Assembly: GCA_044374195.1 (NCBI GenBank)
Contig: JBILOY010000002.1
Location: 93,924-157,923, forward strand
Direction of reading: 5' to 3'
Source of the DNA: CAIKZY01 sp044374195
Lineage (GTDB): Bacteria > Actinomycetota > Actinomycetes > S36-B12
DNA length: 64,000 nucleotides
Position 1 is the first letter of the stretch. Every line of letters begins with the position of its first letter. The translations under genes were made by a program, and so were the position numbers. Under the pieces are notes generated by a model. The model was given only the letters and a program-made list of their open reading frames with translations. It was not told the DNA's origin and did not search any database. Positions 43,813 to 52,940 of the stretch are shown one piece after another.

Positions 43813-44829
43813 TCAGCCTATGCCGAGGGCATCTCGCATGCGATCGGTCGCTCCCGCATTCCAGGCCGCGGTGAGTCGATCGCTCCACGGCGCGGGATCA
43901 GTCACTCGAGCACGTGCGCGCTCGAGTGCACTCGCATCGGGCTCGATACGACCAACATTGAGCTTGCCCGCGGTCGGCACGACGGGATTGGCCACCAGAT
44001 CATCGGCGAGCAGCGCACCTGTGCCGAGCCCCGAAGCGCCGCCAAGTTCAGGCAGAGCGCCTGCAAGTGCGAGTGCGGTGCCCAGCCCGACTGACGAATC
44101 CATGGCGCCGCTGACAACGACCGGCATCCCGAGCTCCGAGGCGAGATCGAGGGAGGCAAGCACCCCACCCAAGGTGGCGGGCTTGATGATCGCGATGTCC
44201 GCAGCCTCACCGAGTTCAAGTGAGCCGGGGTTATCCGACGTGCGGATTCCCTCATCGACGGCAATGCGCACGCCGGTCTCCCGGCGCACGACCGCGAGAT
44301 CTGCGAGTGACGAACAGGGCTGCTCTGCATACTCGATGCCATAACGAGTGCAGCGCTCGAGCATGGCAATTGCCTCGTCACGGGTCCATTGCGCATTCGC
44401 GTCAAGGCGAATACGGCCGACCGACGGGCCGAATGCCGCGTCGAGAACATCGCGCACTACGGCAATGCGCGCGATATCAAGATCGGGCGAGCCGCCGACC
44501 TTGATCTTGATCGTGCTGCAGCCGCGAGCCACTGCTTCGCGGGCGAACTCCTCGGCCTGTTCGGCAGGAATTTCGGGGATGATCGCGTTGACCTCAACGA
44601 ATTCGCGTATCGGCTCAGGCCAGCCCTCGAATGCGGCCTCGATCGCCGCGGCAAGCCAGCGAGCGGCTGCCTGCGGCGAGTAGTCGGCAAACGGAGCGAA
44701 CTCCCCCCAGCCGGCCGGACCCTCGATGAGCATGCCCTCGCGGACATCGATGCCGCGAAATGTACGACGCAATGGCAACGCGAAAGGCACGGCAGCATCG
44801 AGAAGCCGCTGCAAGTGCCGATCGATCAT
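43813..44829 (-). CDS. menC: o-Succinylbenzoate synthase
   Basis: Enolase-superfamily dehydratase, 338 aa. Lys pair KIKVGGSPD (general base), metal ligands Asp in RLDANAQWTRDEAIAM, Glu in EYAEQPCSSL and Asp in RIAVDEGIRTS, second Lys in AIIKPATLGG. Overlaps menB by 4 bp and runs into menD. Confidence 0.94.
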   Translation of the reverse strand: MIDRHLQRLLDAAVPFALPLRRTFRGIDVREGMLIEGPAGWGEFAPFADYSPQAAARWLAAAIEAAFEGWPEPIREFVEVNAIIPEIPAEQAEEFAREAVARGCSTIKIKVGGSPDLDIARIAVVRDVLDAAFGPSVGRIRLDANAQWTRDEAIAMLERCTRYGIEYAEQPCSSLADLAVVRRETGVRIAVDEGIRTSDNPGSLELGEAADIAIIKPATLGGVLASLDLASELGMPVVVSGAMDSSVGLGTALALAGALPELGGASGLGTGALLADDLVANPVVPTAGKLNVGRIEPDASALERARARVTDPAPWSDRLTAAWNAGATDRMRDALGIG

Positions 44830-45758
44830 GGGCGCTTGGGGAACTGACTGAAGTCAGGGCGCTGCTTGTTCTTGTAGGCGTCACGTCCGTGCTGCGCCTC
44901 TTCGGTCATGTAGAAGAGCAACGTCGCATCGCCGGCGAGCTGCTGAATACCGGCCAGGCCATCGTCGGCCGCATTGTGCGAGGCCTTGAGCATGCGAAGC
45001 GCCATCGGGGACAGTTCGAGCATCCGCTTGGCCCAGTCGACAGTCTCGATCTCGAGATCCTCGATCGGAACGACCGAGTTCACCAGGCCCCAGTCGTAGG
45101 CCTGCTCGGCGCCGTACTGGCGGCACAGGTACCAGATCTCGCGCGAGCGCTTCATGCCGATCGTGCGCGCGAGCAGCCCTGAGCCATAGCCACCATCGAA
45201 TGAGCCGACCATCGGGCCGGTCTGCTGGAAGCGAGCATTGTCGGCCGCGATGGAGAGGTCGCACACCACGTGCAGTACGTGTCCGCCGCCGACCGCGTAC
45301 CCGGCGATCATCGCGACCACGGGCTTGGGAGTACGGCGAATCTGGATCTGCAGATCTAGGACGTTGAGCCGACCAATGCCCTTCTGGGCCACTTCATCAT
45401 TGCCGATGTAACCATCGTCGCCGCGAATCATCTGATCGCCGCCGGAGCAGAAGGCGAGATCACCCTCGCCCGTCAAGATGATGACGCCCACCGAGTCATC
45501 ATCACGCGCCTTGTTCATGGCATCTTGGAGCTCGAAGAGAGTCTGCGGGCGGAAGGCATTGCGCTTCTCCGGACGGCAGATGGTGATCTTGGCGATGCCC
45601 TGTGCCTCACCGGTCGATACCTCGTAGCGAATATCGCCGTACTCGCCCGCCGCGCGCCACTCGCACGCCGGCGTGGCTGAAGAATGCGCGGGATTGGTCA
45701 GCGCCGGTGAGCCCTCAGGAGCAACGGGCGGCAGGACATAACGAGTGCGGGTATCCAT
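44826..45758 (-). CDS. menB: 1,4-Dihydroxy-2-naphthoyl-CoA synthase
   Basis: Crotonase-fold enzyme, 310 aa from ATG 45758 (MDTRTRYVLPPVAPEGS); upstream in-frame sequence overlaps menE and is not family-like. KITICRPEKRNAFRPQTLFE, LAFCSGGDQMIRGDDGYIG (oxyanion/catalytic region), AGYAVGGGHVLHVVCDLSIA, GPMVGSFDGGYGSGLLARTI and the C-terminal DFSQFPKRP, typical of MenB. Divergent from menE with only 37 bp between the starts, so both promoters overlap. Confidence 0.96.
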   Translation of the reverse strand: MDTRTRYVLPPVAPEGSPALTNPAHSSATPACEWRAAGEYGDIRYEVSTGEAQGIAKITICRPEKRNAFRPQTLFELQDAMNKARDDDSVGVIILTGEGDLAFCSGGDQMIRGDDGYIGNDEVAQKGIGRLNVLDLQIQIRRTPKPVVAMIAGYAVGGGHVLHVVCDLSIAADNARFQQTGPMVGSFDGGYGSGLLARTIGMKRSREIWYLCRQYGAEQAYDWGLVNSVVPIEDLEIETVDWAKRMLELSPMALRMLKASHNAADDGLAGIQQLAGDATLLFYMTEEAQHGRDAYKNKQRPDFSQFPKRP

Positions 45759-45795
45759 GATGCCGAGGTTACCGTCACCTCCTAGGCTCGGCGCG

Positions 45796-46971
45796 ATGGC
45801 TACTGACCCACTGGTGCGTATCCCCGTTCCCTCGGGACCTGCCGGACTCGATGCACTTGCTGAGCCACTGCGCGCGGCACTGAGCGGCACCGGGCCGGCC
45901 ATCGCACCTATTCCAGTCGTCACTGCCACGACCTCTGATGCCTACGTGGGCTCCCTGCTGCGGGCCATCGCACCGGATGAGCCGCTCGAGGATGACCGCA
46001 CCGCTGTCGTGCTGGCGACCTCGGGCTCCACCGGCAATCCCAAGGGCGTGCTGCTCTCCGCGGATGGACTGCTGGCGCTCAACCCCTGGCGCGACGATCC
46101 CGGCACCTGGGTGGCAGCGATTCCCCTGACATCAGCAGGCGGACTCAACGTGCTCACTCGCGCCCTCGCTCCCGGTTGCACTTACGTAGGCGTCGACAGC
46201 CTCGCGGGCGCGAGACCCTTCACTCCGGCGGGATTCGCAGTCGCGATCTCCGATGCGATGACGCATGGGCTCCCGCTGCGCACATCGCTGGTACCCGCCC
46301 AGGTGCGCAGGCTCCTAGGCGATGCACAGGGAGTCGAGGCGCTGCAGGCGTTCGCGACGATCCTGGTCGGCGGCGCGGGCCTTGATACGCAGTTGCGCGA
46401 TGCTGCCGCGGCGCACGGAGTCTCGCTCATCTCCACCTACGGCATGACGGAGACCTGCGGTGGCTGCGTCTATGACGGCGCGCCCCTCGACGGCGTAACC
46501 GTGCGAATCGACAGTGAATCGCGGGTGAGCCTCGGCGGACCCAGCATCGCACTCGGCTATCGCCATCAACCAGCGCTAACCGCCACGCACTTCTCTAGCG
46601 ACGGATTCCTCACCAGCGACCTCGGCGAGTTTCACGAGGGCAGGCTTCGCATTTTCGGGCGCATCGACGACGTGATCACCGTCAACGGAGTGAATGTCTC
46701 CGTCACGGCAATAGAAGCGGTACTGCGCAGTGAAACGAAGGTAAGCGACTGCGCCGTCATCGCACTCGATGATCCCGAACGCGGCAGCCGGCTCATCGCA
46801 TTCATCTGCGGCGCACACATTGACACGGAGGCTCTCGGTGACCTCGTGACAGAGCGGCTCGGCGTCGCTGCTCGGCCACGAGCTTTCACTACGATCGAGC
46901 ACCTGCCCACACTTCCCGGTGGCAAGACCGACCGGCAGGCCCTCATCGCCTTGGCCCTGGAGACTCACTGA
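45796..46971 (+). CDS. menE: o-Succinylbenzoate-CoA ligase
   Basis: Adenylate-forming enzyme, 391 aa from ATG 45796 (MATDPLVRIPVPSGPAGLDA). P-loop LATSGSTGNPKGVLLSADGL (about 73-92), STYGMTETCGGCVYDGAPL, SDLGEFHEGRLRIFGRIDDV, ITVNGVNVSVTAIEAVL and PGGKTDRQAL with the catalytic Lys. Short for the family, as usual for actinobacterial MenE. Shares one base with the menA start. Confidence 0.94.
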   Translation: MATDPLVRIPVPSGPAGLDALAEPLRAALSGTGPAIAPIPVVTATTSDAYVGSLLRAIAPDEPLEDDRTAVVLATSGSTGNPKGVLLSADGLLALNPWRDDPGTWVAAIPLTSAGGLNVLTRALAPGCTYVGVDSLAGARPFTPAGFAVAISDAMTHGLPLRTSLVPAQVRRLLGDAQGVEALQAFATILVGGAGLDTQLRDAAAAHGVSLISTYGMTETCGGCVYDGAPLDGVTVRIDSESRVSLGGPSIALGYRHQPALTATHFSSDGFLTSDLGEFHEGRLRIFGRIDDVITVNGVNVSVTAIEAVLRSETKVSDCAVIALDDPERGSRLIAFICGAHIDTEALGDLVTERLGVAARPRAFTTIEHLPTLPGGKTDRQALIALALETH

Positions 46972-47846
46972 TGGCTACCGCCTCGCAATGGATCGGCGGA
47001 TCACGCCCGCGCACTCTCCCAGCGGCCTTCGCACCGGTCATCGTCGGCACCGGACTAGCCGCAAGCGCGAAGTCCTTCAACGGATGGGCCGCACTGCTGG
47101 CCCTCATCGTCGCGGTGGCCCTGCAGGTCGGCGTCAACTACTCCAATGATTACAGCGACGGCATTCGCGGCACCGACGAGGCGCGGGTCGGACCAGTGCG
47201 CCTTGTCGGTCAGGGCCTTGCACCGGCCGGCGAAGTCAAGCGCGCTGCGTTCCTCAGCTTTGCGGTAGCCATGCTCGCCGGACTCGGGCTCGTGCTGCTC
47301 ACTCAGAAGTGGTGGCTCCTCCTGGTGGGCCTGGCCTGCGTCGCAGCCGCCTGGCTCTACACAGGTGGCAAGCATCCGTATGGCTACCTGGGCCTCGGCG
47401 AGATCTTCGTCTTCGTGTTCTTCGGTCTCGTGCCCGTGGTCGGAACTTTCTATGTGCAGGCCCTGACTGTCACTACGAGCTCGGTGATCGCAGCATGCGG
47501 TGTCGGCTTCCTCTCGTGTGCGATCTTGGTCACCAACAACCTGCGAGATATTCCAGGTGACACCGTGAGCGGAAAGCGCACTCTCGCCGTTCGGCTCGGT
47601 GACTCGCGTACGCGTGCGCTGTATCTAGCGCTTGTGATCGGTGCCGCGATCTGCGTCGTCGTCTTGACGGTCACCTATTCGAAGTCGGCTGTGCTCGCAC
47701 TGGCCTCATTCGCCCTTGCCGTGACTCCGGTGCGCATCGTGATGAGCGGTGCCCGCGGGCGTGATCTGATCGCGGCGCTCAAGGGCACCGGCACCTTGGT
47801 GCTCGTGTACGGGATTGTGCTCGGTATCGGTCTCGCGCTGGACTAG
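46971..47846 (+). CDS. menA: 1,4-Dihydroxy-2-naphthoate polyprenyltransferase
   Basis: UbiA-family membrane enzyme that attaches the polyprenyl tail, 291 aa with about eight membrane segments. First Asp-rich motif NYSNDYSDGIRGTDEARVGP (about 58-77), second NNLRDIPGDTVSGKRTLAVR (about 190-209). Follows menE with a 1-base overlap; stop overlaps the DUF4229 gene on the other strand by 4 bp. Confidence 0.96.
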   Translation: MATASQWIGGSRPRTLPAAFAPVIVGTGLAASAKSFNGWAALLALIVAVALQVGVNYSNDYSDGIRGTDEARVGPVRLVGQGLAPAGEVKRAAFLSFAVAMLAGLGLVLLTQKWWLLLVGLACVAAAWLYTGGKHPYGYLGLGEIFVFVFFGLVPVVGTFYVQALTVTTSSVIAACGVGFLSCAILVTNNLRDIPGDTVSGKRTLAVRLGDSRTRALYLALVIGAAICVVVLTVTYSKSAVLALASFALAVTPVRIVMSGARGRDLIAALKGTGTLVLVYGIVLGIGLALD

Positions 47847-48109
47847 TCGACGTCCTCAGCCCGAGTCGAGGCGTCGATTCGCGCGTTCATCCGTCGGAAG
47901 AAGCCGAAAAGTGCCTCGCTCATCACATTGCGCTGGCCGTTGAGCGCGACAATGCTGATGGCGCCGGAGATCAGGATCGCGAAGGCAGCGGCGAAGAGGC
48001 CATGAATCGGGGTCAGCACCTCAATGAGGATCCAGGCGCCAGCGAAGATCGCCACGCGAAGTGCGGTGTACAGGACGATGGACCATGCTGAACGGCTCCG
48101 GGTACTCAC
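47843..48109 (-). CDS. DUF4229-like small membrane protein
   Basis: 88 aa, GTG start, two membrane segments (IVLYTALRVAIFAGAWILIE and LFAAAFAILISGAISIVALN) followed by NVMSEALFGFFRRMNARIDA, an amphipathic C-terminal helix. This pattern fits the DUF4229 family found next to menA in actinobacteria. No function known. Confidence 0.75.
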   Translation of the reverse strand: MSTRSRSAWSIVLYTALRVAIFAGAWILIEVLTPIHGLFAAAFAILISGAISIVALNGQRNVMSEALFGFFRRMNARIDASTRAEDVD

Positions 48110-48160
48110 GGGAACACCGTACGCGTTCTGCCGTTATCCTGGTGGGACAGGGAGGTCCAC

Positions 48161-48487
48161 ATGCTTCGGGTAGTGCTCATCATCGTCTTGCTCGGCGTCT
48201 ACATTGCGTCGGTCATCGATGTGATCCGCACGCCTTCAGCCGAGTCTCGCCGACTCCCGCGTTTCGTCTGGCTGCTCCTCGTGGTCGTACTTCCGGTCAT
48301 CGGTGGCGTGCTGTGGTGGCTGCTGGGCCGGGTATGGCCTCAGCGAGGCCGTCGCCGTAAGCAGATCTCTTCACCCGACGACGACGCCCGATTCCTGCGT
48401 CAGCTCGACGAGGAGGCCTGGAAGCGCAAGATGCGCGAGCGCCGCGCTGAAGGCGACGACGACTCCCCCGAGCCGGCCACCAGCTGA
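48161..48487 (+). CDS. PLDc_N-type two-helix membrane protein
   Basis: 108 aa. Two membrane segments (VVLIIVLLGVYIASVIDVIR and PRFVWLLLVVVLPVIGGVLW) joined by TPSAESRRLP, then WLLGRVWP, matching the phospholipase D N-terminal transmembrane domain without any nuclease domain. Basic/acidic soluble tail (FLRQLDEEAWKRKMRERRAE). GGAGG six bases before ATG. Unknown role; flanks the cytochrome c genes, convergent with ccsB. Confidence 0.82.
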   Translation: MLRVVLIIVLLGVYIASVIDVIRTPSAESRRLPRFVWLLLVVVLPVIGGVLWWLLGRVWPQRGRRRKQISSPDDDARFLRQLDEEAWKRKMRERRAEGDDDSPEPATS

Positions 48488-48493
48488 CGAGGC

Positions 48494-49450
48494 CTAGACG
48501 CCTGAGTACGAGTGCAGGCTGTTAATGAACAGGTTTACGCCGAAGTAGTTGGCCCAAAAAGTCGCCCAGCCGATGATGGCGATCCAGGAGGCGCGATTCC
48601 CGCGCCAACCGGCCGTGCTGCGCGCATGCAGGTAAGCCGCGAAGACCACCCACGTGATGAAGGCCCAGGTCTCCTTCGGATCCCAGCCCCAGTAACGACC
48701 CCACGCATTCTCGGCCCAGATCGCACCGGCAATGACAGCGAAGGTCCACAGCGGGAAGGTGAAAGCAATGACCCGATTGGCCATGATCTGCAGCCGCTCC
48801 TGCGAGGGCATCCGCTCGGTGAATCCGGTGACTTCGGCACCCGCGGCCTTGTGCTCAGCGCGACCACGAAGCAGGGCGAGAGCCGATATCGCCGCAGCGA
48901 TAGTGAAGGCGCCGGCGCAGATGATCGCCGCAGCTACGTGGATGACGAGCCAGTAGGACTTCAACGCAGGCACCAGCTGGGCGGCCTCGGTGTACAGAAC
49001 AGTGACGGCCAGGCCGAGGGTAAGCAGCGTCGGGATCACGACGAAGAGTCCGAGCCAGCGCACATCAACCTTGATTGAGAAGCCCAGGTAGACCACCAGG
49101 ATTCCGAGTGCAGCGGAAATGGAGAACTCGTACATGTTGCCCCACGGCACGCGGCCGGCCCAAAGCCCGCGCAGCACTACGCCCGACAGGAGAAGAGCGG
49201 TGCCCAGCCAGGTCAACGACATCGCGATATTGGCAGTGCGACGGCCCGGAACAACCGGATCGATGATCTCGGTGCGGGTGATGACGGCCGCGCCACCCTC
49301 ACTCTCGACCATCTCGGTCGTGGCCGCGACGGTGACCCTGCGGCGTCCGGCCGCATAGGAGAACGCGAAGAAGACCATCGCCAGGGTGAGCACGAGCATG
49401 GATGCGTAGACAGCGCTATTGCTAGCCTGCGCGAGCTCTGCGGGGGTCAT
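48494..49450 (-). CDS. ccsB: Cytochrome c biogenesis protein CcsB (CcsA-type heme handler)
   Basis: 318 aa, about eight membrane segments. Heme-handling WWD motif WGRYWGWDPKETWAFITW (about 247-264) with flanking His residues (YWLVIHVAAAI; AYLHARSTAGW). With ResB it forms the System II synthase that attaches heme to apocytochrome c outside the membrane. Overlaps resB by 4 bp; last gene of the rex-headed run. Confidence 0.94.
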   Translation of the reverse strand: MTPAELAQASNSAVYASMLVLTLAMVFFAFSYAAGRRRVTVAATTEMVESEGGAAVITRTEIIDPVVPGRRTANIAMSLTWLGTALLLSGVVLRGLWAGRVPWGNMYEFSISAALGILVVYLGFSIKVDVRWLGLFVVIPTLLTLGLAVTVLYTEAAQLVPALKSYWLVIHVAAAIICAGAFTIAAAISALALLRGRAEHKAAGAEVTGFTERMPSQERLQIMANRVIAFTFPLWTFAVIAGAIWAENAWGRYWGWDPKETWAFITWVVFAAYLHARSTAGWRGNRASWIAIIGWATFWANYFGVNLFINSLHSYSGV

Positions 49451-50958
49451 GATGTCTCCTTGCCGACTGCTGCTTCCGTGACTACCTGAATGTCTGCGAT
49501 GACATCGCCGCCCTCGGCACGATTAAGGCCAGCGATTTCCACCACCGTACCGCCATCGGGGCCCGGGCTCATCTTGAGCCATACGCGTCGACGTCGCACG
49601 AAGAGGGAGAGCATGAGCCCAGTGATCGCGAGTGCGGATGCGATCAGTGCGATCTCCTTGCCCGGATCGAAGGCGATCTGGAATGAGGCCCAGCGCTCGT
49701 ACCCGACCAATGAGATCGAGCCGGCGCCGTTGGGCAGGGTCCAGGTTTGTCCCGGAAGCAATGCGGGTACTCGACCGAGCTGGGTCATCGAAGTCTTGTC
49801 GAGCTTGTAGACGCTCTGCGGCACTCCGGAGTCAAGGCCCATATCGCCTGTCCAGGCCGCGAGGTAGCTGGCCGGGAAGTCGGGCGCGGGGAATGCGGAG
49901 ACGATGGATCCAGGCTGCAAGGTCGGATAGAACACGACGTCGAAGCCAAGCTGCGGACTCACATCAGGCAGCTTGATGACACCGGTTGAAGTGAAATTCC
50001 CATCCTGAGGCAAGGTCACCACTGTGTCGTCAAAGACGATCTCGCCGGTCGAATCACGCACCACGAAGCGTGGTGCGTATCCATGGCCCACCAAGAACAC
50101 CTTGGCTCCGTCGATCTCGAGGGGATAGTTCACCTCGATCCTTGCGGCCTTTGCTGGCGATTCCGGGCTCGCCTTGAACGTGACATCAGCCTCGAAGAGC
50201 TTGGGCGATCCACGCTCTGCTTCCGCGCGGCCGAACTCCACTCGGAAATCGTCAAGGGTGAAGCTGAAGGGCGGAAGATTTGAGGGATCCGCGAATCTGC
50301 CGCCGCCCCAGACGTCGTACTGCGTGAGCGTGTCGGAGAAACCGTCACCGTTCTTCACGATGACATTGCCCTTCCAGCCGAATAGCCCGCCGACGGCAAC
50401 ACCGACCAGGATGAAGATCAGGGCAAGATGAAAGAGAAGATTGCCAGTCTCCTTGAGATAGCCCTTCTCGGCACTGACCCAGGCGACACCGTCAGATTCG
50501 CCGCGCAGGATGTGCCAGCGATGTGCACGCAGGTACTCGGTCGCGCGATCGAGGCTCGAGTCATCAGCACCCTCGAGAATCGCATGCGACTGCATTCTCG
50601 ACAGGTTGCGGGGCGCTGCCGGCGGCGGTGTGCGCATCGCCTGCCAGTGCGCGGCGGTGCGCGGCAACACGCAACCGATCAAGGAGATGAAGAGCAGGAT
50701 GTAGATCGCCGAGAACCACGGGGAGGAATAGACCTCGAAGAATCCGAACCGGTCGAGGATCGGCCCCCAGGTAGGCGAGTCGGCAATCCACTCCTTGGTT
50801 CTCAGCGGATTGGTGCCGCGTTGCGGGAAGATGGAGCCGGGAATACTCGCCACTGCGAGCAGGAAGAGCAGGATCAGCGCAGTGCGCATACTGGTGAACT
50901 GGCGCCAGATCCAGCGGAACCAGCCACCTGCGCTCAGCGGGGGCAGTTGCTCGGTCAT
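49447..50958 (-). CDS. resB: Cytochrome c biogenesis protein ResB
   Basis: 503 aa. Membrane segments near residues 24-45, 70-90, 172-195 and 435-455 with a large extracytoplasmic beta-rich loop between the last two. MRTALILLFLLAVASIPGSI and GLFGWKGNVIVKNGDGFSDT, then FSFTLDDFRVEFG and PLEIDGAKVFLVGHGYAPRF are typical of ResB/Ccs1. Partner of CcsB. Fourteen bases after ccdA. Confidence 0.95.
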   Translation of the reverse strand: MTEQLPPLSAGGWFRWIWRQFTSMRTALILLFLLAVASIPGSIFPQRGTNPLRTKEWIADSPTWGPILDRFGFFEVYSSPWFSAIYILLFISLIGCVLPRTAAHWQAMRTPPPAAPRNLSRMQSHAILEGADDSSLDRATEYLRAHRWHILRGESDGVAWVSAEKGYLKETGNLLFHLALIFILVGVAVGGLFGWKGNVIVKNGDGFSDTLTQYDVWGGGRFADPSNLPPFSFTLDDFRVEFGRAEAERGSPKLFEADVTFKASPESPAKAARIEVNYPLEIDGAKVFLVGHGYAPRFVVRDSTGEIVFDDTVVTLPQDGNFTSTGVIKLPDVSPQLGFDVVFYPTLQPGSIVSAFPAPDFPASYLAAWTGDMGLDSGVPQSVYKLDKTSMTQLGRVPALLPGQTWTLPNGAGSISLVGYERWASFQIAFDPGKEIALIASALAITGLMLSLFVRRRRVWLKMSPGPDGGTVVEIAGLNRAEGGDVIADIQVVTEAAVGKETS

Positions 50959-50971
50959 GAGTCAGTCTCGG

Positions 50972-51715
50972 TCACAGTGCCGTCTCGAATCCGGGAAGGG
51001 TCACGCGTAGCCAGATCGTGAATTCGTTCCAGAGCCCGGTGATCATGAGGACTCCCAGGATAAGCAGCATGGCGCCGCCGACGCGCATCACGACCGCGTA
51101 GTGCTCCTTCACCCAACCGATCGCTCGCATGGAGCGGCTGAAGGCCAGTGCCAGCAGCACGAAGGGCAGGCCGAGGCCCAGGCAGTAGACAAAGGACAGC
51201 AGCGCTCCACGCGCCGCGCTCGCCTCAGTGAAGGCCATGCTCTGCACGGCGGCAAGTGTCGGGCCGATGCATGGGCTCCAGCCGAGGCCGAAGACGAGGC
51301 CGAGTAGCGGTGCACCTGCCACACCCCACTGCGGAACTATGTGCATGCGTCGCTCACGCTGAAGTGCCGGAATCAGGCCCATGAACGCGAGGCCCATGAC
51401 GATAAGCAGAACTCCGAGAACCCGGTCGATCACCGACTGGTATTCGAGCAGCGTGGCACCGATGCTGCCGAAGAGAACTCCATAGGAGACAAAGACCACA
51501 CTGAAGCCCAGGACGAAAAGCACACTGCCGAGCAATACGCGGCCACGACTGCGGCCCGGATCTCCGAGCTCGGCGCCGGTGAGCCCGGTGACATACGAGA
51601 TGTACCCGGGAGCGAGGGGAAGAACGCACGGACTCACGAAAGCGATGATGCCTGCAAGAAAGGCAATCGGCAGCGCGAGCAGGAGTGAGCCCGACGTAAT
51701 GACGTCAGTCACCAA
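50972..51715 (-). CDS. ccdA: Cytochrome c biogenesis protein CcdA
   Basis: Membrane thiol-disulfide transporter (DsbD/CcdA family), 247 aa, six membrane segments. The two redox Cys lie in FVSPCVLPLAPGYISYVTG and GWSPCIGPTLAAVQSMA. Passes reductant to the extracytoplasmic thioredoxin TlpA for reducing apocytochrome c. Its start overlaps the tlpA stop by 11 bp. Confidence 0.95.
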   Translation of the reverse strand: MVTDVITSGSLLLALPIAFLAGIIAFVSPCVLPLAPGYISYVTGLTGAELGDPGRSRGRVLLGSVLFVLGFSVVFVSYGVLFGSIGATLLEYQSVIDRVLGVLLIVMGLAFMGLIPALQRERRMHIVPQWGVAGAPLLGLVFGLGWSPCIGPTLAAVQSMAFTEASAARGALLSFVYCLGLGLPFVLLALAFSRSMRAIGWVKEHYAVVMRVGGAMLLILGVLMITGLWNEFTIWLRVTLPGFETAL

Positions 51716-52301
51716 CGCCTACCGAGGTCGTGCGAGCCGCATCGATCATGCCGAGCAGGGTTGACTCACTGATCTTCCCGAGAGCGCGTGCGGCGACCCG
51801 CCCTTCCTCATCGATGACGATGGTTGAGGGGATCGCCTGAGGCGGAAGAGTGTCGCTAAATCTCAGCTGGAGTGCGCCATCACGATCGATCACATTCGGA
51901 TAGGTAATGCCGAATCTGCGGATGAAGGCAAGCGCTGACGTGTCGGAGTCACGGGTGTCGAGACCGATGAATCGCACATTGTTGCCCTGCTGAGCCTTCC
52001 AGACCTTTTCGAGGACCGGCGCCTCGGCGCGACATGGTGCGCACCACGAGGCCCACACGTTGAGGACGGTGATGTTCCCCTGCAGCGCAGAGAGACTGAA
52101 CGGCTTGCCATCGAGAGTGGTGCCGGTGATGTCAGGTGCGGGCTTGCGCTGGGATTCATCGATGACGACCAGGGAACCGTCGCCGGCCACGAATCCAGAG
52201 CCCACCTCTGAATCAGAACCTGAGCATGCCGTGAGTGCGAGCAGCCCGATGCACGCCGCGATGCAGCCCGCGATCGCGGGCACTATGCGGCTGCGAGACA
52301 C
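51705..52301 (-). CDS. TlpA/ResA-type thioredoxin lipoprotein
   Basis: 198 aa. Lipoprotein signal MSRSRIVPAIAGCIAACIGL with lipobox LTAC at about residues 23-26. Thioredoxin fold with VLNVWASWCAPCRAEAPVLE (CxxC about 87-90), GLDTRDSD and the cis-Pro region QAIPSTIVIDEEGRVAARAL. Reduces apocytochrome c (ResA role), driven by CcdA next door. Directly after the phosphatase gene. Confidence 0.93.
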   Translation of the reverse strand: MSRSRIVPAIAGCIAACIGLLALTACSGSDSEVGSGFVAGDGSLVVIDESQRKPAPDITGTTLDGKPFSLSALQGNITVLNVWASWCAPCRAEAPVLEKVWKAQQGNNVRFIGLDTRDSDTSALAFIRRFGITYPNVIDRDGALQLRFSDTLPPQAIPSTIVIDEEGRVAARALGKISESTLLGMIDAARTTSVGVGD

Positions 52302-52940
52302 CTATGCTCCGGCGATCTTGCTTGCCTTGATGAGCAGGTCGCGCGAGGGCTCGGTGTACGAGATCGCGACCAGGTCATCGCCGGAGTACTCGAGTGAGGT
52401 AATCGATGCGAGGGTGCACTGCCGACTGCGCGGGTCGTGCCACAGCCGACGCTGCTCGGCGGCGAGTCGTGCGATCCAGATCGGCAGCTGATGACTCACC
52501 AGCACAGCCTCGTGTCCGCGAGCCTGTTCGCGGGCCGCATCGATTCCGCGATGCATGCGCGCAGCAACGACGTCATAGGGCTCGCCCCACGACGGCTTGA
52601 ACGGGTTCCAGAGGTGGCGCCAGGTGAGCGGTTGCTTCAGGACGCCGTCGCCGACGCTTACCCGCTGCCCCTCGAAGATGTTCTCAGCCTCGATGAGGTT
52701 GTCGTCGATGCTGATCTCGAGACCATGCGCTGCTGCCATCGGTGCCGCGGTCTGCTGCGCGCGTTCCATCGGCGATGAGATCACAGCGGTGATGTCATTG
52801 CCGGCCAGGGCAGTAGCTGCCCGACCGGCCATCTCGTGGCCGAGATCGGAGAGCACATAGCCGGGCAGCCGGCCGTAGAGAACGCCCTCTGGGTTGAAGA
52901 CTTCTCCGTGACGCAGCAGATGCACGACGGTGCGGGACAT
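52302..52940 (-). CDS. Histidine phosphatase family protein
   Basis: 212 aa from ATG 52940, which shares a base with the hemD stop. Catalytic VHLLRHGEVFNPEGVLYGR with RHG, VISSPMERAQQTAAPMA, and the second His in VLVSHQLPIWI. Phosphoglycerate mutase superfamily. In Mycobacterium and Streptomyces a related gene sits in the same ccs cluster, so its link to cytochrome c synthesis is conserved but unexplained. Confidence 0.9.
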   Translation of the reverse strand: MSRTVVHLLRHGEVFNPEGVLYGRLPGYVLSDLGHEMAGRAATALAGNDITAVISSPMERAQQTAAPMAAAHGLEISIDDNLIEAENIFEGQRVSVGDGVLKQPLTWRHLWNPFKPSWGEPYDVVAARMHRGIDAAREQARGHEAVLVSHQLPIWIARLAAEQRRLWHDPRSRQCTLASITSLEYSGDDLVAISYTEPSRDLLIKASKIAGA